From Acidimicrobiales bacterium (GTDB taxonomy: Bacteria > Actinomycetota > Acidimicrobiia > Acidimicrobiales > JAKAVM01), in the NCBI GenBank assembly GCA_027452005.1, contig DAIDHF010000008.1, positions 1 to 64,000 on the forward strand: DNA of 64,000 nt, in the 5' to 3' direction. Below the pieces are notes generated by a model. It did no database searches. It had not been told where the DNA came from and saw only the letters and a list, made by a program, of their open reading frames with translations. Positions 8,725 through 16,057 of this stretch are shown here, in pieces. Position 1 is the stretch's first letter. Each line of letters starts with the position of its first letter. The position numbers and the translations under genes are program-made.

Positions 8725-10283
8725 TTGAGAATGCTCGATCTACCTAGTGGATACTTAGCCGATATCTCAATAATGGCCTCGATCTCAACAGAGGCCTCTA
8801 ATATGTCGGCAAGTCTATCGTAGTAGGACTCTCTGAGGTGGCTAAAGCAAAACTGGCTCGGAGTAAATGGCTTCTCACGTTTGTTGGCCACGTGAAACAA
8901 GAATGCTCTTCGAAAGTCGTCGTTCTCAAAGAGTCCGTGAATGCTAGTACCAAATACCGAAAAATTTAGGCTTACCGATCCTTCCCTGGGCTGTTGGTGA
9001 GCCATTTCGTCAACCCAATGAACTCCACCTGTGGGAACATCGAGACTCGCAAAGCACATCGTGGCCTCCCCTGGCCTGGTTACCCCGTGATGGACCTCAT
9101 AGCCTGTTAGGGTCGGAGCTCCAAGAGCCCACGGGCCAGCTTGCGCCACTACTTGGCGAGTAATCTTTCTAGATTCAAAAATGGTCTCACAGTCGAGCAT
9201 TCCCATTCCAAATACCTCCCCCCGGCCCGATTCAACATAGTCTACAAGTTTTGTACCCAGCATCTGATAGCCCCCGCAAATCCCCAGGATAACACTCCCG
9301 TTGCGATATGCATTCCAGATGGCCTGATCGAGTTCTAGCTTATAGAGGACCTCCAGATCACATACGGTGGCCTTGGTGCCAGGTATGACCACGAGGTCGG
9401 GGGTTCCAAGCTGTTGCGGACTACTCACCAAGCGAAGTGACACGTTCTCCTCATAGACAAGTGGTTCTAGGTCGGTAAAATTGGAGATATGCTCTAGGGC
9501 CACTACAGCCACATCGAGTACCGACGATAACTTGTCAGGTTGGCTTCGGGAAACTAACCCATCTAGGGTCATGGAGTCCTCTTGGTCAATATTCAAGAGG
9601 TTCTCATGGTGCACAATTCCCAGGCACCCCATGGCAGTAGCGTTGGCAAGTTGATCAATAGCCGGGTCCAATAGGGTCGAGTCTCCTCGGAACTTATTCA
9701 AGATGTATCCAAAAATTAGCTCCTGGCGACCTCTTGGAAGTATTTGATGGGTCCCAAAGAGGTGTGCGAATACGCCCCCGCGATCTATGTCGCCAACAAT
9801 CAGGGCCGGGATCCCAAATCTTTCAGCCAGACCCAGGTTGACCAGGTCGTTGTCCATAAGGTTTATCTCAGCGGGACTTCCTGCACCTTCAAGTACGACA
9901 AAGTCGAAGTCCTCGCCCAACCTGGCCAGGGCACTATCGACAACGCTCACCAGGTTTGACTTGTGGGCCTGGAACTCTCTGGCGCCCATCTCGCTTTGTG
10001 GACTCCCCTTTACGATTACCTGGCTTGCACTATCGTTAGAGGGCTTCAGGAGCACCGGGTTCATGTCTGTGTGTGGCTCGGTCATGGCCGCCATGGCCTG
10101 GGAGGCCTGTGCCCTTGAGATCTCTCCTCCTGACCTGGTCACATAGGAGTTGAGTGACATATTCTGGCCCTTGAACGGGGCTACCCTATATCCGTTGCGT
10201 GCCAAATATCTACACAGCCCAGCCACTACTGTCGACTTGCCACAGTTGCTAGAGGTACCCACGACCATCAGGGCCTGCTTCAA
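8721..10283 (-). CDS. cobQ: Cobyric acid synthase CobQ/CbiP
   Basis: The enzyme amidates side chains b, d, e and g of adenosylcobyrinic acid a,c-diamide using glutamine and ATP. The N-terminal P-loop (GTSSNCGKST, residues 9-18) starts the synthetase domain. The C-terminal class I glutaminase domain has its Cys in GICGGYQMLG near residue 335 and a His in SIHGLFEN near residue 450. The TTG at 10281-10283 is chosen because GGAGGGG lies about seven bases upstream and it gives MKQALMVVGTSS, the family N-terminus; the open frame reaches back to another TTG at 10310. The gene lies between cobC and cobN in one operon. Confidence 0.94.
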   Translation of the reverse strand: MKQALMVVGTSSNCGKSTVVAGLCRYLARNGYRVAPFKGQNMSLNSYVTRSGGEISRAQASQAMAAMTEPHTDMNPVLLKPSNDSASQVIVKGSPQSEMGAREFQAHKSNLVSVVDSALARLGEDFDFVVLEGAGSPAEINLMDNDLVNLGLAERFGIPALIVGDIDRGGVFAHLFGTHQILPRGRQELIFGYILNKFRGDSTLLDPAIDQLANATAMGCLGIVHHENLLNIDQEDSMTLDGLVSRSQPDKLSSVLDVAVVALEHISNFTDLEPLVYEENVSLRLVSSPQQLGTPDLVVIPGTKATVCDLEVLYKLELDQAIWNAYRNGSVILGICGGYQMLGTKLVDYVESGRGEVFGMGMLDCETIFESRKITRQVVAQAGPWALGAPTLTGYEVHHGVTRPGEATMCFASLDVPTGGVHWVDEMAHQQPREGSVSLNFSVFGTSIHGLFENDDFRRAFLFHVANKREKPFTPSQFCFSHLRESYYDRLADILEASVEIEAIIEISAKYPLGRSSILK

Positions 10284-10323
10284 AGGTCCACCCCTCCATT
10301 TGTCCCGCAAATCAAGTATGCTT

Positions 10324-11394
10324 TCACGACCAATACTCGCCGAGTATTTCCAGGGCCTTCTCTAGCAACGCAAGGTCTCCTCGATCACAAACTGCCACTC
10401 GGACGTAGTCGGGCATTCCAAAACTATCACAGTCTCTTACAATTACTCCCTGGCTAATAAGTGCGTTACGGAAAAGTCGTCCTTTGCTATTTAGGCTAGA
10501 GAGCGTATTTTCTTGGTCACTCCAGACTCTAATGGGTTCATAGGGGGAGATCGAAAACAACTTATTCATGAGGCCCCTGTTGAAATTGGGAGCCCTGACA
10601 CAGAGGTAGTTAGCATCAGAGCCGATATAGCTCAGTCCAAAGCCCTCCAATAACTCGGTCATATAGTCTCGAAGTTGACCTACTTTACTGGCTATCTGTT
10701 CTAGGTCAACTAGACCCAAGAGGTCTTCAAGGCCGTCACAGACCAGAGAGTTCACGTTCCAGGCAGGAAGCCTATGGCTAAGTTCGGCTATGAGTTTGTC
10801 GTCTTTTGAAATCACGTAGCCAATTCGCAAGCCTGGACAACCCAGGAGCTTGGTGAGAGAGCCGATGATAATACACCCATCCTCAATATCTCCCCGGGTC
10901 CAGGTTCCGGTGGCTAGCTGATAGAAGGCCTCGTCCCAGACCAGGGCCTGGTCATCTTTGTCGGCGAGCTTTCCGGTAGGGTTGTTTGGATTTGACCGGA
11001 TAGTTGGTGCGGCGGGGTCCACCCGGTCCAAGTGGCGCTCATAGAGGGAGAACTCGGGTTCTTGGAGACGAGCCGTACCAACATAGGATGCCACACAGGC
11101 AATTGCCTCTGATCCCCCGTTGGTCAGCACGAGGTTGTCGACTTCCACGCCAATGGCCTCGGCAAGACAGCACCGTGCACGGTTGGGATCTGGGTATCTC
11201 CTGACCCCTTCGAGGTATTTTGCTAGGACTGTCTCGATGTCGACGGGACACGGACTCAAACTGGCCGACAGGTCCAATAACGAGTCGCCTCCTACGCCTA
11301 GGAGCCGGCCAAAAGCTTCTCCTCGTCCTCCATGGGCCTCTTGAGAACTCAACATCTGGGCTAAGGCGCCGTTCACGATCCTAATTTTATCCAT
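10324..11394 (-). CDS. cobC: Threonine-phosphate decarboxylase-like aminotransferase (CobC; Salmonella CobD)
   Basis: This is a fold-type I PLP enzyme of the histidinol-phosphate aminotransferase family, 356 residues from the ATG at 11394. NPNNPTGKL binds substrate and cofactor, DEAFYQL holds the PLP aspartate, and SLTKLLGCPGLRIGY carries the Schiff-base lysine near residue 181. In a cobalamin operon next to cbiB it should make (R)-1-amino-2-propanol O-2-phosphate from threonine phosphate. The usual name differs between organisms (cobC in Pseudomonas, cobD in Salmonella). Its start codon lies inside a transposon-like palindrome that also forms the end of cbiB. Confidence 0.88.
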   Translation of the reverse strand: MDKIRIVNGALAQMLSSQEAHGGRGEAFGRLLGVGGDSLLDLSASLSPCPVDIETVLAKYLEGVRRYPDPNRARCCLAEAIGVEVDNLVLTNGGSEAIACVASYVGTARLQEPEFSLYERHLDRVDPAAPTIRSNPNNPTGKLADKDDQALVWDEAFYQLATGTWTRGDIEDGCIIIGSLTKLLGCPGLRIGYVISKDDKLIAELSHRLPAWNVNSLVCDGLEDLLGLVDLEQIASKVGQLRDYMTELLEGFGLSYIGSDANYLCVRAPNFNRGLMNKLFSISPYEPIRVWSDQENTLSSLNSKGRLFRNALISQGVIVRDCDSFGMPDYVRVAVCDRGDLALLEKALEILGEYWS

Positions 11395-12469
11395 CAAAAC
11401 ACCTTGAGGGGACTGGTGGCTTTAGCCGCCAGACTAGTCTTCTAAAGGCCTCTTGAACCTGCGTGCCGGGAATGTACTTTCTTAGACCCACTATGCTGAC
11501 AATAGCTGTCGCGCTTGTTGCGAACACCCCCTGAACTAGCTTTGAAAGAACTGCCGCCCGGTAGATATCTTGGCGCTCAACCGGTCGCCCGTAACCTAGT
11601 TGTGGCCTGTCCTCTAGACCGTGTTCATAGACCGTCATACCACCTAAGGTGACCCCGAGAGCCCCTGCAAAGGCACCTTCGGCCAGTCCGGCATTTGGCG
11701 ACGGGTGGCCAGGGGCCTGTTTGCGAGCTATCTCTCTAACCGTCTCGGGGTTACCACCTATAACAAGTAATACCAAGTACGTCACTCTGGCTGGAATGTA
11801 CGAGGCTAAATCATCAAGCCGGGCGCTTGCCCACCCAAAATTTCTGTACCGGGGATTCTTATATCCAACCATTGAGTCCATCGTGTTGATAGCCCTATAT
11901 ACCAAGAAACCGAGAGGACCCATAACAGCACCCCAGAATATCGGTGCCACGACCCCATCTACGGTGTTCTCAGCAACCGACTCAACCGTCGCCCGGGCCA
12001 CGCCGTGCGCGTCGAGGGCTGATACGTCCCGTCCTACAAGCCCAGCTACCGCCTGGCGAGCCCCTTCTAGATCGTTGTGGCGCAGACAGCTATCGACCTT
12101 GTCAGCCTGGTCGAGGAGGCTCTTGCCAGCCACCGCCACGTATCCCCAAAGCGAGGCCCGACAGACTTCCAGGACTCTCGTTATAACCCACGACTTGCGA
12201 CCGGTTGCCTTGATAACCCCGACAACAACCAGGTCTAGTGCTACTACAAGGCCAACTCCTGCTATGCAATAGTAGATCCCGGCGGTCTTGTCGTCAGCCC
12301 ACAATCGACCTTCAATCACCTCCAGGAACCTTCCATACCAGGCGACCGGGTGATATCTGGACGGCGGGTCCCCAAAGCGCGCGTCCAGTCGCCGTGCAAG
12401 TTGGATCCCCAGTTTACGGGTTCTCAATCTGGACAAATTAGCCCGAGATGGTTTTCTTACATTGACCAA
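11387..12469 (-). CDS. cbiB: Adenosylcobinamide-phosphate synthase CbiB/CobD (membrane)
   Basis: CbiB condenses adenosylcobyric acid with aminopropanol (phosphate). The 360-residue protein has several hydrophobic segments and the family blocks DARFGDPPSRYHPVAWYG, ENTVDGVVAPIFWGA, INTMDSMVGYKN and GWASARLDDLASYIPARVTY. Translation starts at TTG, three bases after the cobS stop. The last 13-15 codons (RLKPPVPSRCFDG) are encoded by a palindromic sequence resembling the IS right end at 2431-2550, so this tail seems to be a foreign addition. The stop codon overlaps the start of cobC. Confidence 0.92.
   Translation of the reverse strand: MVNVRKPSRANLSRLRTRKLGIQLARRLDARFGDPPSRYHPVAWYGRFLEVIEGRLWADDKTAGIYYCIAGVGLVVALDLVVVGVIKATGRKSWVITRVLEVCRASLWGYVAVAGKSLLDQADKVDSCLRHNDLEGARQAVAGLVGRDVSALDAHGVARATVESVAENTVDGVVAPIFWGAVMGPLGFLVYRAINTMDSMVGYKNPRYRNFGWASARLDDLASYIPARVTYLVLLVIGGNPETVREIARKQAPGHPSPNAGLAEGAFAGALGVTLGGMTVYEHGLEDRPQLGYGRPVERQDIYRAAVLSKLVQGVFATSATAIVSIVGLRKYIPGTQVQEAFRRLVWRLKPPVPSRCFDG
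11391..11430. repeat. Copy of the IS right-end palindrome at the cbiB/cobC junction
   Basis: On the minus strand this stretch ends CAGTCCCCTCAAGGTGTTTT GATGG. It matches 2530-2554 on the plus strand at 23 of 25 positions. The preceding stem (GGCGGCT-AA-AGCCACC) matches the hairpin next to the tnpB remnant. It encodes the C-terminus of CbiB and supplies the start of cobC, and could also act as an RNA hairpin between two cotranslated genes. Confidence 0.6.
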
Positions 12470-12472
12470 TCT

Positions 12473-13309
12473 TTAGATTGCACCCCAATGCGCACAGAGC
12501 AAGATAAGCCCGACGCTCTCAAGGGTCAACCCTGCAGCACCCAGGACGTCACCGGTAAAGCCACCGATCCGCCTAGAGGCAATGGTGAGTACTAGGGCCC
12601 CGGCAATGAATCCGACCACGCCGGCGACGAGCCCAAGATTCCAGTGCCAGACCGCCAATACTGCGACCCCAAAGCAAAGCCCGACAAGACCAGCTAACGT
12701 GTGGCGAAAATTGCGAATGATAACTCTAGAGGAGCTATGTCTGGCCCCGAACGCACTCGCCAGTCCTCCCCCGGGCCTGGCATACTCCATCGTCCCAAGT
12801 CCAAGGGCCATAATCGAGCGCGACGCACACCACAACCCGCCGCAGATTAGAACTGAACTTCTCAGCCCGCCAGATAATGTAACCAGGGCTGCAAATCTCG
12901 CCAAGATGACCAGTACGACCGTGGTAACCCCAAAGGCGCCCAGGCCGGGGTCCCCCATAACCTCTAGCCTAAAGGCCACCTCTCCCTGTGTTTGCTGGTC
13001 GGGTTGGCCAGATTGATCCGACTCATCGCCGCTACCGGTAACAAAGTGAGCGAACATCCCGTCTGCAAAGTCTCCAAGGCCATCGATGTGGATCATCCCA
13101 GTAATGAGAAGGTCTGCTCCAATGGCCACTAGAGAACCGACAACCGGTCCGAACACCAAGGCGCCATAGTGCCAGACAACTCCAACTGCGACACCAATAA
13201 TAAGCCCGACGATCGGGAACCAGGTCACTGCATTTGGTGCAGGAGCACTTGAGCCTCCCAACACGGTCAGAAAGCTAAAGGCTCTCTCTAGGCCAGTTTT
13301 GGACTCCAA
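12473..13309 (-). CDS. cobS: Adenosylcobinamide-GDP ribazoletransferase (cobalamin synthase) CobS
   Basis: CobS joins adenosylcobinamide-GDP with alpha-ribazole (phosphate), the last step of nucleotide-loop assembly, in the cytoplasmic membrane. The 278-residue protein has many hydrophobic helices and the family motif MIHIDGLGDFADGMFAH; the Asp residues there bind the metal. An insert (TGSGDESDQSGQPDQQTQ, just after this motif) is longer and more acidic than I expect for the family. The start is TTG, with no strong ribosome-binding site visible. It sits between cobU and cbiB. Confidence 0.93.
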   Translation of the reverse strand: MESKTGLERAFSFLTVLGGSSAPAPNAVTWFPIVGLIIGVAVGVVWHYGALVFGPVVGSLVAIGADLLITGMIHIDGLGDFADGMFAHFVTGSGDESDQSGQPDQQTQGEVAFRLEVMGDPGLGAFGVTTVVLVILARFAALVTLSGGLRSSVLICGGLWCASRSIMALGLGTMEYARPGGGLASAFGARHSSSRVIIRNFRHTLAGLVGLCFGVAVLAVWHWNLGLVAGVVGFIAGALVLTIASRRIGGFTGDVLGAAGLTLESVGLILLCAHWGAI

Positions 13310-13371
13310 CTATCTGCCCACCTTCTCAAGAGGAATTATTGCCAACACCACGTTACCTTTCACGGACCCAG

Positions 13372-13926
13372 TCAATTCTTTTGAAGTCCTCCAATCAGGA
13401 CTGGAATACCGGCCATGACAAACCAGACCTGATCTGCCAGCCCGGCTACATATCTATTTAGATCCCCGAGACAATCTCGAAAGGCCCGACCCGATTGATA
13501 GGACGGATGAACCCCTAGGCCGACCTCTTCAGATATCACCACGGCGTGGCCCCTTCTTAATCTCAGCGCCCGTCCTAGGTCCGAAAAGTCAACCTCAAAC
13601 TTCTCGAATCCGGCAAGCCAAGTACCGAGTGAATCTAGCAAAATTACCCCGTCACTTTGAAATACGGCCCCGACCATTTCATCAAGTCCCTCGACCTCTA
13701 GGGTCTTCCACCGCTCGGGGCGGCGGCGGCGGTGTTGGTCAATTCTCACAGCCATCTCACCGTCGGTTACCGTTCCGGTGGCAACATAAGTAACTTGAGG
13801 CTTTACGTGCTCAGCGTTCGGCCGTATTGAGGCGGCTTCTCTTAGATCTTGCTCCAACTTGGCAGCCTGGAGTTCTCCCAGCTCAGACTTGCCTGACCTG
13901 GCACCACCTAGGATAAAGGACAACAT
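13372..13926 (-). CDS. cobU: Adenosylcobinamide kinase/adenosylcobinamide-phosphate guanylyltransferase CobU/CobP
   Basis: CobU phosphorylates adenosylcobinamide and transfers GMP to it, giving the activated form used by CobS. The P-loop GGARSGKSE is at residues 6-14, TYVATGTVTDGEMAVRI and HRRRRPERWKTLE follow, and DSLGTWLAG is typical of the family. The ATG at 13926 puts the P-loop at the extreme N-terminus and gives 184 residues, the normal size; an open frame to 14097 would run through cobO and is rejected. It is the first gene of the leftward cobalamin operon and diverges from cobO. Confidence 0.93.
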   Translation of the reverse strand: MLSFILGGARSGKSELGELQAAKLEQDLREAASIRPNAEHVKPQVTYVATGTVTDGEMAVRIDQHRRRRPERWKTLEVEGLDEMVGAVFQSDGVILLDSLGTWLAGFEKFEVDFSDLGRALRLRRGHAVVISEEVGLGVHPSYQSGRAFRDCLGDLNRYVAGLADQVWFVMAGIPVLIGGLQKN

Positions 13927-13985
13927 AACCTTGAAGCCTACCGTTTTCTGCCCACGGTGGCCCAGGTCTACTAACCTAGGTTTCA
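13927..13985. promoter_or_regulatory. Divergent promoter region between cobU and cobO
   Basis: These 59 bases separate the first genes of two divergent cobalamin operons, so both promoters should lie here or inside the flanking genes. I see no convincing -35/-10 pair, and the space is too short for a cobalamin riboswitch. The location is inferred from gene order only. Confidence 0.4.
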
Positions 13986-14564
13986 GTGGAAAACGCAAAA
14001 CCAACCCGGCAGGCTCGGCCTCCCGAAAAGTCAGCTTCAATAAACCGGAAAAAATCACTGGTACTGATAAATACAGGTGCTGGCAAGGGGAAGTCATCAG
14101 CAGCCTTTGGGGTAATGGTCCGGGGTTGGGCCCGGGGATGGAACGTCGGGGTCATTCAGTTTATCAAGGGCGGAAAGTGGAAGACCGGAGAGCGCAAGCT
14201 AGCCGACCATCTGGGGATCTCCTGGGCAACCCTAGGGGACGGGTTCACCTGGGAGTCTAGTGACCTTGACGAAACAGCCTCCAAGGCTAGGTCGGCCTGG
14301 AAACGGGCCTGTGAGATGATGACCTCGGGCGAGTTTGACCTGTTGATCTTGGATGAGATGACCTATGCAATCAAGTATGGCTGGGTTGAGGTCTCAGAGG
14401 TATGCCAGGCCATATCCCAAAGGTGCCCAACAACCAACCTGGTCATTACAGGGCGCGATGCCCATCCGGACTTGATCGAAATAGCTGACACGGTAACCGA
14501 GATGAAAAAGGTCAAGCACGCCTACGACCAGGGGATTTCCGCCAAAAAGGGGATCGAGTTCTGA
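13986..14564 (+). CDS. cobO: Cob(I)yrinic acid a,c-diamide adenosyltransferase CobO/BtuR
   Basis: This enzyme attaches the 5'-deoxyadenosyl group from ATP to cob(I)yrinic acid a,c-diamide. The 192-residue protein carries the unusual P-loop NTGAGKGKSSAAFG at about residues 29-42, followed by IQFIKGGKWKTGE, LLILDEMTYAIKYGW and NLVITGRDAHPDLIEIADTV, all BtuR/CobO signatures. It starts with GTG. Its last codon and TGA overlap the proposed CTG start of cobB. It leads the rightward cobalamin operon. Confidence 0.95.
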   Translation: MENAKPTRQARPPEKSASINRKKSLVLINTGAGKGKSSAAFGVMVRGWARGWNVGVIQFIKGGKWKTGERKLADHLGISWATLGDGFTWESSDLDETASKARSAWKRACEMMTSGEFDLLILDEMTYAIKYGWVEVSEVCQAISQRCPTTNLVITGRDAHPDLIEIADTVTEMKKVKHAYDQGISAKKGIEF

Positions 14565-16051
14565 GACTCGGTGCCAGACTAGTAATTGCTGGAACCCACT
14601 CTGGCTCGGGTAAGACCACTGTGGCAACCGGAATCATGGCCGCCCTGTCCAGACGGCATGAGCTGGTCTCTAGTGCGAAAGTAGGCCCAGACTTTATAGA
14701 TCCGTCATATCACGCCCTGGCAACCGGTAGTCCCCCTAGGAATTTGGACGAATGGATAAGTGGGTCTGACTTTATAGCTGCGCTGGCCGCTCAAGCATAT
14801 TCGGGATCGTCACTACTTATTATAGAGGGCGTCATGGGACTCTTTGATGGGTCGACAACCAATGGACCTTCAGCGTCAAGTGCATCTGTTGCCGACCTGA
14901 CAGGGTCACCAGTCGTACTCGTGGTCGACTGCTCTAACATTGGCCAGAGTGTCCGTGCGGTAGTTTCGGGGTTCTTGAACCATGTACCTAGGGATCACCA
15001 CTACTTCGTGGAGCCCAACGAGGGCCCAAATCCAAGCTACGACCAGCAACGAATGGCGACCCTCACTGCTTTGACCGGCTATCAAAACTTGGACCTCTTT
15101 CGACTCCAAGCGGTAGCCAAACCTAAAATTGTTGGAATAGTCCTCAACAAGGTCTCAAATGAGTCCCATGGAAGGCTCTTGGAGGAGGCCCTGGCCGACA
15201 TTGGCGTACCGATTTTGGGAGTTCTATTTAGAGACGACCGATTTAGGTGGCGAGATCGCCACCTCGGTTTGGTGCCGGTAGTTGAAGACCCCGGTGCCAT
15301 AAAGCACTCTCTAGACGTCCTATCTAGCGCAATAGAAGAGCACTTAGACCTAGACCTACTCGTTAGCCTTGCCAAGGCGGCCCAACCATTGACCTGTCGG
15401 GAGCCTCCCAGGGCAAGTCGTGTGGGTAATGCAAGAGTTGCAGTTGCCTCCGGGCGGGCGTTTTCATTTGCCTACACTGACAACGTGGAGCAACTAGAGA
15501 GAGCTGGAGCTCAGATTCTACCTTTTGATCCAACCCGAGATGAGACCTTCCCAGATGATCTTGACGGTATTGTCGTAGGAGGTGGATTTCCCGAGACCTA
15601 CTTGGAGGAAATTGGCGAAAAGAAGTTATTGGGGCGCGCGCTAGAACACCTATACAACTGTGGTATTCCCGTGTGGGCTGAGTGTGGTGGTATGGCATGG
15701 CTAGCCAAGTCTCTTGAGGCCGTTGAAATGTGCGGGATAATCGACACGACCGTTGCCATGACTAACCGACTTACCCTGGGATACCGTGAAGGGGTCTTGA
15801 ATACATCTAGCCCCATTGGAACGGCTGGTACCCGGGTAAGGGGCCATGAGTTTCACTACTCCCAGACCGACCAGCCAGGCGACTTTCTAACACTTTCCTC
15901 GCGCAACGAGACTGTTACGTCAGGTTTCGGGTCACCCAATCTGGCTGCGAGCTATCTACATATACACCTCGGGACTCGTCCTGATCTAGCCGAGAACTTT
16001 GTGCGCTCTTGCCTTAGTTACAAAGCTACTAGGAACAAGATCACGGGATAA
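14561..16051 (+). CDS. cobB: Cobyrinic acid a,c-diamide synthase CobB/CbiA, likely CTG start
   Basis: The enzyme amidates the a and c carboxylates of (hydrogeno)cobyrinic acid with glutamine and ATP. The essential P-loop GTHSGSGKTT lies upstream of the first GTG (14621), which would cut it off. No ATG, GTG or TTG is in frame nearby upstream. The CTG at 14561 overlaps the cobO stop (CTGA) and has AAGGGG about nine bases before it, giving 496 residues with the P-loop at residues 11-20. The C-terminal glutaminase domain has WAECGGMAWL, with Cys near residue 375, and GGGFPETYLEEIG. Family assignment is firm; the start codon is an inference. Confidence 0.9.
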   Translation: MRLGARLVIAGTHSGSGKTTVATGIMAALSRRHELVSSAKVGPDFIDPSYHALATGSPPRNLDEWISGSDFIAALAAQAYSGSSLLIIEGVMGLFDGSTTNGPSASSASVADLTGSPVVLVVDCSNIGQSVRAVVSGFLNHVPRDHHYFVEPNEGPNPSYDQQRMATLTALTGYQNLDLFRLQAVAKPKIVGIVLNKVSNESHGRLLEEALADIGVPILGVLFRDDRFRWRDRHLGLVPVVEDPGAIKHSLDVLSSAIEEHLDLDLLVSLAKAAQPLTCREPPRASRVGNARVAVASGRAFSFAYTDNVEQLERAGAQILPFDPTRDETFPDDLDGIVVGGGFPETYLEEIGEKKLLGRALEHLYNCGIPVWAECGGMAWLAKSLEAVEMCGIIDTTVAMTNRLTLGYREGVLNTSSPIGTAGTRVRGHEFHYSQTDQPGDFLTLSSRNETVTSGFGSPNLAASYLHIHLGTRPDLAENFVRSCLSYKATRNKITG

Positions 16052-16057
16052 TCTGAA

